Both the position numbers and the translations under genes were made by a program. Of a stretch of 64,000 nucleotides of DNA, positions 49,864 to 60,700 are shown in pieces; the first letter of the stretch is position 1; each line of letters begins with the position of its first letter. The DNA comes from Cyanoderma ruficeps (taxonomy: Eukaryota; Chordata; Aves; Passeriformes; Timaliidae), in the NCBI GenBank assembly GCA_008694505.1, contig VZDJ01004378.1, positions 5,129,014-5,193,013 on the forward strand, in the 5' to 3' direction. A model generated the notes under the pieces. That model was given only the letters and a program-made list of their open reading frames with translations, was not told where the DNA came from and made no database searches.

Positions 49864-50774
49864 AAGTCAACATTTAATATTTTTATTGATGACATGGATG
49901 AGGGTATTGAGTCTGTCATTAGCAAATTTGCAGATGACATTCAGCTGGGAGCATGTGTCAATCTATTGGAAGGGAGGAGGGCTCTGCAGAGAGACCTGGA
50001 ATAATTGGATGGATGGGCAGAGTCCAATAGGATGAGGTTTAATAAGTCCAAGCGCAGAGTCCTGCATTTTGGCTACAATAACTCCCTGTTATAGGCTGGG
50101 GATGGTGTGGCTGGACAGTGCCCAGGCAGAAAGGGACCTGGGGGTTCTGGTGACAGCAGCTGAACCTGAGCCAGCTGTGCCCTGGTGGCCAAGAAGGCCA
50201 ATGGCATCCTGGCCTGGATCAGGAATAGTGTGGCCATCAGGAGCAGAGATGTCATCCTTCCCTTGTACTGGGCACTGGTGAGGCCACACCTTGAGTGCTG
50301 TGTCCAGCTCTGGGCCCTCAGTTTAGGGAGGACATTGAGACTCTTGAGCGTGTCCAGAGGAGGCAATGAGGCTGGTGAGGGGCTTGGAACACAAACCCTG
50401 TGAGGAACGACTGGGGGAGCTGGGGTTGTTTAGCCTGGACAAAAGGAGACTCAAAGGTGACGTTATCACTGTCTACAACTTCCTAAAAAGTGGCTGTGGT
50501 CAGGTGGGGTTGGTCTCTTTCTCCAGGCAGGAACTGGCCAGAATGAGAGGACACAGTCTTAAGCTACACCAAGGGAAATAGAGGCTGGATATTAGGAAAA
50601 AGTTTTTCATGGAAGGAGTGATAAAGTACAGGAATGGTCTGCCCAGGGAGGTGGTAGAGTTTTAAAAGACTGGACGTGGCGCTTGGTGCCATGGTTTAGT
50701 TGAGATGTTAGGGCATGGGTTGGACTCAATGATCTTGAAGGTCTCTTCCAACTTAGTGATTTTGTGATTCTGTT
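49864..50774 (+). mobile_element. CR1 LINE fragment B, RT to 3' end
   Basis: Starts next to copy A at the '[14 protein letters not shown]' part of the reverse transcriptase and includes the catalytic FADD motif (49,927-49,938, reading KFADDIQLG). It continues through [20 protein letters not shown] and [14 protein letters not shown] (about 50,190-50,310), then in another frame EERLGELGLFSLDKRRLKGD and the C-terminal 'NGLPREVVEF' region (to ~50,660), then the 3' UTR with TTGGACTCAATGATCTTGAAG and a terminal pair of 8-mers (50,759-50,774). Frameshifts at roughly 50,050 and 50,340 plus several stops make it a pseudogene. The endonuclease domain and first protein are absent (5' truncation). Confidence 0.93.
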
Positions 50775-51276
50775 CCACAAGAAAATTAAAAAAAAATCCT
50801 TTTTTCTTTTTACAGCAGTTATCTTTCAGATCTTATCAGGCAAGAACTTGATCACACAAAATAAAATGTATATATGTTTTCTAAAACTTCCATGTGTATC
50901 ACGTGCTTAAACTGTTTTCTTATTAATAGCTGGTATTTATTTTTCTAGGTACTAAACTGTATTAAATGGGATGCAATTTAAAGCTACTTTTAAATTTTTT
51001 CCCATTAAAGATAATGTTTTTGTTAACCATTTGATTTGTGTTTATCTTGTAGTCAATCATGACATGCAGTTTTAATTTTCTTCCACTTAGATATGTGTTG
51101 ATTTCTAATTTTATGAATTTACTGAATACTGTGATGTGCTAACATTCTCCTATGTCTTATAGTCCTATTTCATAATATTGTACTATTACAGGAACCACCT
51201 TCTATGCTGTAATTTTTGTGCATTTTTGTGTTATAGCTGCTCTGAATTTAGTTGGTAAATTTTAGAATTAAAAATA
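50775..51276. other. AT-rich sequence, no gene seen
   Basis: Low-G+C flank between CR1 copy B and the TA repeat. No feature recognised. Confidence 0.5.
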
Positions 51277-51322
51277 CATATATATATATANNNNNNNNNA
51301 TATATATATTTATATATATATA
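51277..51322. repeat. TA dinucleotide repeat with a 9-N gap
   Basis: TA repeats on both sides of nine unresolved bases at 51,291-51,299. The Ns probably stand for an unknown number of TA units. A predicted open frame through the gap (51,252-51,500) is meaningless. Confidence 0.92.
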
Positions 51323-51614
51323 CTTTAATTTTAGTCTTGTTGTATCATTCAAAATATCATCCATCTTCCCATGGAGAATATTGGGCCTCTGTTCTGAACA
51401 TGACACTACTGTCCAAACAGCAATGAAACTGGACTTAGAGCTATCATTTCAGCAATTACACCACAGCACAGTTTTTGCTTCTTTAAAGTTCACTTGCTAG
51501 ATCCAAAAAAAGTTTGAACTATAACTGCAGAAAACCTTGAATTTTCTATGGTTTTGGAGAGTTCATCCTACAGCTGTAACGTGGAATCCAAGTACACCAC
51601 AAAGTATTATGCTT
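51323..51614. other. AT-rich sequence, no gene seen
   Basis: About 290 bases of unique sequence between the TA repeat and a CR1 end. Nothing recognised. Confidence 0.5.
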
Positions 51615-51711
51615 ACACAGAATCACAGAACATTAAACTTTGGAAGGGACCTTAAAGTCACCTTGTCCCAACCCTTCTACCATGGACAGGGACATCTTCC
51701 ACTAGACCTGA
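51615..51711 (-). mobile_element. Short CR1 LINE 3'-end fragment, minus strand
   Basis: ACACAGAATCACAGAAC (reverse-complemented terminal 8-mers) is followed by TTTGGAAGGGACCTTAAAG, a 'TTGTCCCAACC' block and CATGGACAGGGACATCTTCC, all in CR1 order. Only about 97 bases remain. The boundary at GACCTGATG matches the usual 'CTAGACCAGG' position, where homology stops. Confidence 0.93.
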
Positions 51712-54700
51712 TGAATACATAATGTATAAATAATTATATACATATAAAATATACCTTCATATACAAATATATTAGCCAAATTACTGTGTGGTCAGCCAGA
51801 ATATGCAAGATGTGCCATCTTTAGGCATGAGTGTATATTTATGGTTATTAGAATAAATAATAGTGTCAAGCTAACAGTAAAAAAGACACAAAAAGTAACA
51901 TGGAGCATTTTTTTTTTGCAATATACACTGCTATCTTGGTATTAATGGTTTGTAGAATTTTTTTTCTTTTCAATGAAAACTTGGATCAAACTATCCACAG
52001 CTTCTGTTTTTTGTTGTTGGCAGGAAACAAACAAAAAATGCAGTATGTGTGGCTTATGAATTGGCTGACATTTAATGTAAAAATACATAGACATCATAAA
52101 CAACCTTTTCTAAATTTTAATTGGCTTTTTTCTATTTGAAATTGTGTACACAGTTCCTACTAAAATACATAGCACAGGATGAAACCAAATATTGTCACAA
52201 AAATAACGCAGTGTTTTATTATTTAATTCATGTATCACACCAGAACGCCTCATTCATAGATCCATCAAAGAACTGTTTGCTCATAGAAAAGATTTTTCTG
52301 CATAGGAACCTATTACAGCCATGCAGTCATTTTGAATTTATATTTTTTGACTACACAAAGCTGGGAACAATAAAATGTATTGTCTAAATGCTTAATGACT
52401 TTAATAAAACATTTGTGATATTAATCCCCTAAAGTGCTCTCAAGTATTTATCTTATTTTTATTCCTGCATAAAGGTTGTGGAGTTTATCTAAAAAAAAAC
52501 AAAACCTCTTTATTTTAGATTTTTGTTCCTCCTGGAACTAAAGGAGAATGATAGCTTCAATATTAGCTTCAGTGCACAGAGAAAGAAACAGAGCTTGAGA
52601 CTAGTAGATTAACATACTCTTTAGTCAGAAAAAGGAAATTGCCTTAGGAAGGATTTGAAACTTAATAAATCAATATCGAGAAAAAAGCAGAACCCTTTAT
52701 TGTTGTGCCACAAAGCTTCTTAAGGATATACTGATGTATTTCTACTGTCTACATGCAAAAAATGTAAACTGAAATGGTGATTATAATAGCAGAGGAACAT
52801 TTTTCTTGAATATTTAAATAGAAAGTTTTAACCAGTAATCTGTTGACATCTATTTCCAATCCTCTCATGGAAACCTAACTGTGACAGATGGCATCCAGCC
52901 TGCCTGATGTGAATTTTACCTGCTATATATTCACTGATGATTTAAATCTCTGATACCCATCTCTATATGCTTCTACATACATATCTTAGCCTATCTATTC
53001 TTATCTTGAATTATACTGCATGTAAAAAGCCTACTCTTCTGGCATGATAATGATGGTATAGTACAAATATTTCATACTAGGACATTTTATTTCTTACTTT
53101 TTTTTTCATTTAATTTCTAGTCAGAATCTATGGCTTCTTAGGACATTTCAGTTCTTTTAGGTGAACACCTCTCATCCCTCTGGACCCTCTCAGAAGAATC
53201 CTTGGCACAGTTACAGCATTCAGTCCATTTCTTTTTGACCTATTTTATTTTTCCACTTTGTCATTTTCTTGATGGAATTTGAATTCCTTTTCTTTCATTT
53301 TTGGACAGACTATTTTCACTTGCCTCTCACTTGATATTCTGCTACAGCAACTAATTCTTTCCTTTCTCCATCTACAGATTCTCCTACTCATTACCATGTT
53401 GTCGGTGTTCAGCATTCCTCCCTCACCTCACACACGTGGAGGTGTTATCTCTTATTCGCCTCCTTTGATTGCAACAGCCATGAAAGTGCTAGAGCAGGAA
53501 GGATGCCAGCATTTTAACTACTGTGTTGTCTAAACCTGAGCAGATGGTCTTCCAATCTCCTAGGAATGTGTGATAGTTAAATTCTTTGAGGTGAATTTGT
53601 AGAAAAATGGAAGGTTCTGAAATACATGGTGCACTGAGGGCAATGTATTGAGAAGAAGCTGAGAGATACTATTACTTTCATTCCTCCTTTTCTTTGGAGC
53701 TTCACTCTAAAGTTTAGCCACTGCAAGGTGAGGCTTCAGCCATTTTAATTTCACATAAGCCTGACTATTGTATGTCCAGGAAGACTCGCATTTCATCCTT
53801 CCTACTTAAAGTCACAGAAGCTTTTCTCAGTAAATAGTGTCCATCTCCCAATGGAGAGATGCATAACTGGTGCACAACCTCTCTCCTAGGGTTCCTCTCA
53901 TCCATCAAGGACTGCTTTTGACATAACATGGTTGTATAATCTTACCTCGAACTTCTGAGAAAAATGATAAGTTGTGAGAAAGAGCTGTGAAAAAGTACTG
54001 AGCTAGAAAAGAAGGGTAAAATGACAGGCAGAGGTATGTTTGCCGAAAGAGCGATCGTTGACATCTCTACAATTCCAAGACAAATACACTGCCATGAGAA
54101 GGCATAAAGATGGAGTATCAGCAGCACTGAGGACTAGCAATGGAGGCTTTCTGGCCAGCACACACTTGTTGCATGATTTACAGGGGATTGTAAGCATGTT
54201 AATACTTATTCTCCCTTTTTTTATTTACTTTTTTGTCCACATTTTCTGTGGTGTGTAATAGCCAAAAATAACTGTTTTATACTCTTCCAATGCGTACATT
54301 CTTCCTGCAGTGTCTTTGTTCATGGTAAAAATTATCCAAACACAGTGACATTGAGAAGGCAAGTTAGAGACATCAGCTGAGCAAAGACATCAGCCCATCA
54401 GTCAAGCCAAAATGTCAGGTGATGATTAACCAGGAAGATTTACATAATAGCTACTGAGTAGGAAGCTTCTCCCTAGAAATAAACATCACTGAGAAAAATT
54501 TGGGCCATAAAAATTCTTAACATATGTAAATGTAAAGCTGAACACTTCACTGTCATTCTTCTCCCAGTGATCGCTAGACCACTATGCCACTAGTACAAAA
54601 AAGAGAATAAAGCACTAAGGAAAAGCAAAGAAAAAGAAATAATTTACTCTGTCAATTCCATTAAATGACTGATATGGACCCTCCTTGCCCCAGCCTATCA

Positions 54701-54909
54701 AAAAATACTGATGTAACACAGAAATGAAAACACATTTTACCATTGCAAGCATATTGTACCTTAGTTACAAGACTCTGGATTCAGAAATTTCTAGGCAGTC
54801 ATTTTTCCCTCCCATATTTGATATCACATCTTCCATGATGATTCAGGTAGCCACTTTCTCATCCACAAGTCCACGAATGAAATCCTTTCTGTTAGTAGTA
54901 AAGACAGAA
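51712..54909. other. AT-rich non-coding sequence, no gene seen
   Basis: Unique AT-rich DNA. Open frames of 60-90 codons overlap in conflicting frames and have no family resemblance. A lone minus-strand match to the tRNA A-box pattern at 54,579-54,589 has no B box or cloverleaf and is not annotated as an RNA gene. Confidence 0.5.
54904..54909. repeat. Target-site duplication, left copy (ACAGAA)
   Basis: ACAGAA directly precedes the TG that opens the solo LTR on the plus strand and is repeated perfectly right after its closing CA (55,215-55,220). A 6-bp duplication is what alpharetrovirus-like and some ERVK-class integrases leave. Confidence 0.82.
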
Positions 54910-54993
54910 TGCTGTGGGCCGAGGCTGGGCGTGTCCCAATTTCAGGAACATTGAGATGAAGTTCACACCACAGCAGTGAAGGAACAAACTCTT

Positions 54994-54999
54994 TTTATT
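54994..54999 (-). promoter_or_regulatory. LTR polyadenylation signal (AATAAA on minus strand)
   Basis: TTTATT on the plus strand reads AATAAA on the minus strand, 15 bases downstream of the LTR TATA box. In compact avian LTRs the signal sits at the end of U3 just before R; this spacing fits. Activity is unknown. Confidence 0.6.
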
Positions 55000-55014
55000 C
55001 AAAACATTTGACTC

Positions 55015-55024
55015 TATTTATATA
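55015..55024 (-). promoter_or_regulatory. LTR TATA box (TATATAAATA on minus strand)
   Basis: The minus strand reads TATATAAATA, a good match to a TATA box, placed about 190 bases from the U3 end of the solo LTR. The related fragment at 27.8 kb has a CTAT microsatellite at the corresponding place. Present-day activity is unknown. Confidence 0.6.
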
Positions 55025-55214
55025 CATTTGTACAAAGGTCCAGAGATTGGCCACACAGGTCGCCACCTCTGTAACCTGGATGGTAGACATTACCATCAAT
55101 CATATTTCTCCTCCTAGAGCAGAAATATGCAAACTTTCTAAAAATACACATTGTTTATATGAAGCTGCCTGAGAACCTGCAGCAAAGACAGAAGGCAGAA
55201 AATTCAGAGCAACA

Positions 55215-55220
55215 ACAGAA
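55215..55220. repeat. Target-site duplication, right copy (ACAGAA)
   Basis: Perfect repeat of 54,904-54,909, immediately outside the CA end of the solo LTR. Together the pair fixes the LTR borders to the base. Confidence 0.82.
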
Positions 55221-56809
55221 CTCTATGTTTCGTTCAAATTTTAAAAGTCAGATGACCAGACAGATCTATGAAGTATTAAGTATTTGATCAATCCTTATTT
55301 AACTATATTTTAAATAATGAAGATTTGTGCAAGGCAGTATTGCCCAAAGATTGAGACAGATTTCTGTAGGGTACACTTATTTCAGCACTTTATAGTAGTT
55401 CCTGCCTTTACATTCTTGAATAAATTTGAAATAATTAAATTGGTATTAAATCACGTTATGACTTTTACGCTTCTTTTTATCATTTTGGGATGTCCTTTTT
55501 TGGAGTAGCCAGATATGACAAAACCTTTTGCATTTTAGAAGAAAAATGTACACAAATGAACATATGCAACTAAAAAAATGAAAAAAACCCAAAAAACAAA
55601 TGCATGGGCCCTCTTTGAATCCCAAGTCAATATCTACAAAGCCTGGAAAATAACCAATTAAGACTGAATTAAACTTTTATTCCTTGTATCAAATATTATT
55701 TCTCATGAGGTTGTTTCTTGAAATCTAAAATTTTACCATGAAAAAATACTGCATATTCTATTTTCATTTATTATTTAATATATATGTTATGATCTGACTC
55801 TAGAAAGAGAATATATCCATAAAATGGCAAATCATTTTTGTAATTTCATTTGTCTAATGAAATTCAGATGATTTTAAGTTGTTCTCTGCATGTGTCACCT
55901 AAATTTGTCCAGATATTCTGAATATTTGATTTTATTGTGTCATAATACAGATTTTAAATATGAAACTTATATGGCTACATGCAGAAATACATGTTTCTGG
56001 TACAATAATAATAGTGAGTTTTCCAAAATTCTAGCATTTTTCAGCAAAATTTGAGGCCAAAATACTGGTCAACAATTTTCATGCTGCATGTTTGTTTCAT
56101 AATGACTGTTACTGAAAGAACAAGAAGGAAAGAACATGGAATGAAGAACAAGAGGGAGAGGTTGTTTGAGAGGTCTTTTTGTAAGCAGGGTTGACTGGAG
56201 AGGGGAACTCAAGTAGTTCCTTGGGAAGTAAGGTGGAGAGCAGAAACGTGGAAAGATGACAATGGATGCAGCATCTGACTGCTTGCATCAGGAGAATTAG
56301 CTTGAGAGGAAAAATACACAGCTGGTTTGAACAGCTGAAGCAGTCCAGGACAGGAACATAAAGGAGGAGCAATGGTTGGCTTTTAACCAAAGGGAATAGA
56401 TACAACAGAGATCCATAGTGAGGCAGGATTCCTCTTTTGGCATTCTTAAGAGAAAGAAGAAATCCTAATGACATGTCTCCCATGTTCTTGAATACCTTCA
56501 AAACCTCCTGAATAAATCATGGGTGTGCCAATGTTATTCTACATCATAGGATTTTTTAAAACTCTACTTTACTTTTTAAACTTGCGAAATCTGAGACCGA
56601 AGCAACTTCTACTACTTTAAAGGAATGTTATTCTCCTCTGAAAGTCAAGTACACAAGGCTTATGTAACAACATAATTAAGACTGAATTTTCTGGATTAGC
56701 TCAGATTCTTTCTGTGTTTATTTGTGTGATCTATTTTGTTTTCCAGTCATTGGGGTACTGGATATCTTCATAATGTTTCAGATTCCTACCTTCACAGCAT
56801 TCTTGTGAC
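55221..56809. other. AT-rich non-coding sequence, no gene seen
   Basis: No named repeat or gene. A 130-codon minus-strand open frame (56,109-56,501) lacks any recognisable domain and is treated as chance. Confidence 0.5.
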
Positions 56810-57328
56810 CTGCTGCTCAGCACTGACAGGGCCACACCAGTGGCTGTGTTCACTTCTGAGCTCCCCAAGACAGGAGACGTGGAGCTACTAGACAAAGTCC
56901 TCTGAAGGGCCACAAGGATGCCTGCAGCACGTCTCATACGAGCAAAGGCTGAGGGACCTGGAGCTGTTTAGCCTGGAGAAAAGAAGTCTTGGTGGGGGTC
57001 TCATAAATATGTAGAAATATCCAAGGAAAAGAAGTAAAGAAGATGGACCCAGGCTCTTTGCAGTGGTGCTCATGGACAGGACAAAAGGCAATGGACACAA
57101 AATGAAACACAGGAAGCTCCCTTTGAACATCACCAAAGACTTCTTATCTGTGAGGGCTGAGCAAACACTAGCAGCGTTTGCTGAGAGAGACAGTGGCATC
57201 TTTACCCACAGGGAAATTAGAAAGCCATCTGGACATGGTTCTGGGCAGCTGGTCTTTTTTTAAAAAAGTGTCTTGCACCAAGTGACTTCCAGAGGTCCCT
57301 TCTGACCTCAACTATCTGTGACTCTGTG
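56810..57328 (+). mobile_element. CR1 LINE fragment C, C-terminal coding to 3' end
   Basis: Begins with GCTGCTCAGCACTGACAGGGCCACACC, matching the 'LVRPHLEYCVQFWAP' part of the CR1 second protein. It then runs through GACGTGGAGCTACTAGA, GGGCCACAAGGATG, GAGGGACCTGGAGCTGTTTAGCCTGGAG, the 'DRTRGNG'-like GGACAGGACAAAAGGCAATG stretch and the final coding region. The 3' end has CAGAGGTCCCTTCTGACCTCAACTATCTGTGACTCTGTGAG, a form of the terminal 8-mer repeat. Small indels (for example a T7A6 run near 57,254) break the frame. Compared with copies A and B it represents a separate, 5'-truncated insertion in the same orientation. Confidence 0.92.
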
Positions 57329-57714
57329 AGAATAGTACCTCACAATGTTTCTCATTTCTGCATTTAAAAATCTCAGTAGCAAGGATGGGATCCATACTAC
57401 TTAAATTCACCAGATCTCTTCCAGTCTGACCTGGAATTTCCCTTAGTAACTACTGCTTACCTATATGTGACCCTCTTCTGTTCATGTAAGAAGGTTGAAA
57501 TCAGAGTAAGAAGAACTTTTGACCTTAATATTTATATAACATGCTTTATATTCACAGCTTATAGGAATTACAAAATATCAGGGGGTGTTTGCTTTCTTTG
57601 GGTTGGGTTTATGTTTGTTTGGTTTGCCTGTTTGTTTATTTTAAATTCCTGTGCATTACCTTGTTTATTTGGCCTCCGAATTCCCTCTCATCCCTTATGC
57701 CCCCAGCTGCTGCT
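57329..57714. other. AT-rich non-coding sequence, no gene seen
   Basis: Unique sequence between CR1 copy C and a C-rich block. A 154-codon plus-strand open frame (57,467-57,931) starts at GTG and matches nothing known to me. Confidence 0.5.
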
Positions 57715-57735
57715 CCCCAGAGCCCCCCCAGCCCC
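57715..57735 (-). other. C-rich tract with minus-strand G-quadruplex potential
   Basis: C runs at 57,715-57,718, 57,723-57,729 (seven C, divisible into two runs) and 57,732-57,735 give four G runs on the minus strand with short loops. It lies in a GC-richer patch (about 57,670-57,830) inside AT-rich DNA. Folding and function are untested. Confidence 0.55.
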
Positions 57736-60700
57736 TTGCTGCCACTTGTCACCTGGCAGACAGAAGAAGAAGGTAGACCCCAGGGCTCTGTTTGTCTGTC
57801 TGCTGCTGAGGACAATCCCGGGTCCTAATTCTGTCATGCATGCCATGAGCTCACTATCACTGCTTATTATAAACTGTAGATCTGCATATAGACTTGTAAT
57901 GAGAAACCCCATAACCTTAAGGTTTGCATAAAGGTGGACCAATCTTAGAGACACTGCACTTCAACAGCTCTCATTGACCTCAGTGATGGCTTTTTTGTTA
58001 AAAATGTGTGCAATACACTTTTAAAGCCAAACACACAAGAGACCATTTAAAAAGATGAGTAGCCTTAAGAAACACAGCAAAATAATTAAAAAGAATTACA
58101 ATATTATCAGCTGATTTAAACTTCATTTTCTGAAATAAAATTTGTGTTTTGAATTTAAGCAGTGTGTGTGTGAAATGTTAATTATCACAGACATACCACA
58201 TATAAATAAACATGTATTTACACATATATATTTCCATCAATCTACCTTTAGCAAAGTGAGCTGTCTCCAGCATTTGACACCTGCTATTTATGATTTTATA
58301 CCTTGATTAAAATGTGTATGTTCATCCAGGAATGGCATTTTGATACAATCTCTGCTACAATAATAAAGATTGTCTACTACAATTTACTCTAGTTGCTTGT
58401 CACCTTTTTTAAATAGCAGATATTTAGGGATAACTAGCTCTGAATTGCCTGTTGAAGCAACACTAAGTGCGGAGCCCACAATCTTAATTTAGGTCCCCAA
58501 GTTAGATGCCAGAAGTTAGATGGTGTGAATACCCCCCTCAGAGAACAAGCCATAAAAGGGAAGAGCAGCTATGTATAGAATGCAGAGAAGACTAATATAA
58601 ATGTCCTGAACAAAAATGCTCTATGTCTATATTTGGCAAGTGAAAGCTTGTTCCAGGGAGTTGCTCACGCACTGCAACTCCAGTGAGAGTTTCAGGAGAA
58701 GCTCTACACCTCCCAGTACTGGGCCTTAATAGACTGAGCATTTCTGTCTGCTGCCGTGCTCCACCTTGCCTGATCTCAAGCAGAGTTATTACAAGAACAG
58801 GGATTACACATCATTTCCCTCTACAGTACTTTGAATTATTTAATCAACGTGCTTTATTCCACAAGCTGTTCCAGTCATGCTTGTGAGGGTTTAAATCAGA
58901 AGATTGCACTGTTACATGAGCAATCCTTGGAGGAACAAAGCGCCCTGCTGTATTCTCAGTTAGAAAAATGTCATATTTTGCTTAAAGCCATTGCATAAAC
59001 GATGGTTCCTGGTCCGACATCTGATATATTATTCTAATATTCTTCCAAGTTTCATTATGATGTCACATTGATCATACTGCTGTTAGTAAATTTTGGAACA
59101 GCTCACTTCCTGCTGGCAGGTATGGTAAGAGAAGATCCAGCTGCAGCTGATACTAGGCATCTGTCATTACAACTGTCAGGAAGATAAACAAAACAAATTT
59201 TTACTGGCCAGACAAAATTTCCCAGAATTTTTAGCTTCTATGCTTTGTCTCAACATTATTATTAATGTTATAATGGATACTTCAATTATGAACATAAAAT
59301 GAGATTTTTAAAGTAAAACCACTGCAAATAAGGATGTACACCTTTTTCTTATTCTAACAGTATCATTACAGTCCGTATCTTTCACCATCAACATAAGTGA
59401 CCATTTTCAATTTTTATTCTACAGCACATACTACTCTTTATAAAACAGTCAAACAGTATTTTGATAGTAAAAGTAATATATCTTTTATCTTTAAAAAATA
59501 TTTTTAATTCCACTGTATGATTTACTCTGCTTAAAATGTTTTCTTTTAAAACTGAAGCATTTACCCTAAGTTAATTATTGCTTTCTGATGTTCAGCAATT
59601 TGAATTTCTTAAAAAACCTTACCACATTTTTCAACATATATTTTCAAGGCAAGGGCGCAGTCTAAACAGGAGACACAGAAACTACAAACAAGCTTGTCAT
59701 GGTGATTTAAAGTAAATTATTTCAACATTAGTCCTAGAATTTCAGGACAGTACCCTATTATTTGAGTTCAATTGAGATTATCAATTTTAAAGTGGCTTTC
59801 AATTCAATATTTAGGGACTGTTGCCAAAGGACCTGTTTAACTAAATCAGAGGCCATATATAAAACCAGTTGATTTGGAAGATTTATCTAAAAGGAGTGTA
59901 ACCTTTGAATTGGGCTGAATCCTCTTGAAAGAGAAAATAATAAATGCAATAAGGTGCAGATCCATAAATGGTGTGTGGAATTTTGGACTGATTTAAGAAA
60001 TAAATGAGTTGTAATTCTCACTAACCAGAGGAAATCGAGGAAACAACCAGATCTGTCAGGAGGATGAGCCATAATTTCCTTGTTGCGCTGGCCAAATACC
60101 TAGGATTTTCAGCCAGCAGCAGCAGTTCCCATCAGTATCATAGGCACTGCTATTTAGTCCCATATTTGTTATTGCCTTCCTCCAAGACATTAGGAAAACT
60201 ACTAATTTTCTCTCACACCTGGCATCTCTTCATGTAAAATGAGTTTATATTAATACATATATCTTTAATGTGAGTAGAATATTTTTGTAAAGTATTCTGA
60301 GATCCATTTAAATAAAGTTCTAAAAATGTTTTATTGTATACCAGCACAAAGAGAAGTTTCGGATATCTTAGTCGCAGAGTTTGATAAAGGTTTAACCTAA
60401 GACAAAGGTTGTATCTGGTTTCTGTGTTGTACATTTAGACCTGTATTTATATTCTGTGTTGATGTTTATAAGAACTGTCAATTTGAATACTTCCAGCGAA
60501 GTATCACCCTCTGGACTATGTTAATCTCTCACCATTCACCCTGAGAAGAGGATCTCTACTGTGTGTCTCCTATTTCTCAGGAAAACGCTTTTTTTCTTTT
60601 TTTTTAATTAAATCAGAATTATTTTTTTTTGTAAAACATGAGATTTCAGCCTCAAGGAATTAAACTATGTGGAATATATTTTTCTTTCCTTAATGATGTC

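Larger units (their letters stand above)
54910..55214 (-). mobile_element. Solo LTR of an endogenous retrovirus, 305 bp, minus orientation
   Basis: The element runs from TG (54,910) to CA (55,214) with short imperfect inverted ends (TGCTG versus TGTTG) and is flanked by a perfect 6-bp duplication, ACAGAA. On the minus strand it has the order U3 (about 190 bases), a TATATAAATA promoter box (55,015-55,024), then AATAAA (54,994-54,999) only about 15 bases after the box, then a G+C-richer R/U5 region ending CCCACAGCA. A TATA box closely followed by AATAAA in an LTR of about 300 bases resembles the compact avian alpharetroviral layout. That comparison is from family knowledge, not an alignment. 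No internal coding region or second LTR flanks it, so it is probably a product of LTR-LTR recombination. Orientation is inferred from these signals. No protein is encoded. Confidence 0.85.

Noticed and set aside
54579..54589. Minus-strand TGGCATAGTGG resembling a tRNA A box
   Set aside because: No B box at the right distance, no acceptor or anticodon stem can be drawn, and no SINE tail is present.
57467..57931. 154-codon plus-strand open frame
   Set aside because: It starts at GTG and spans a composition shift into a C-rich patch that would keep frames open without coding.
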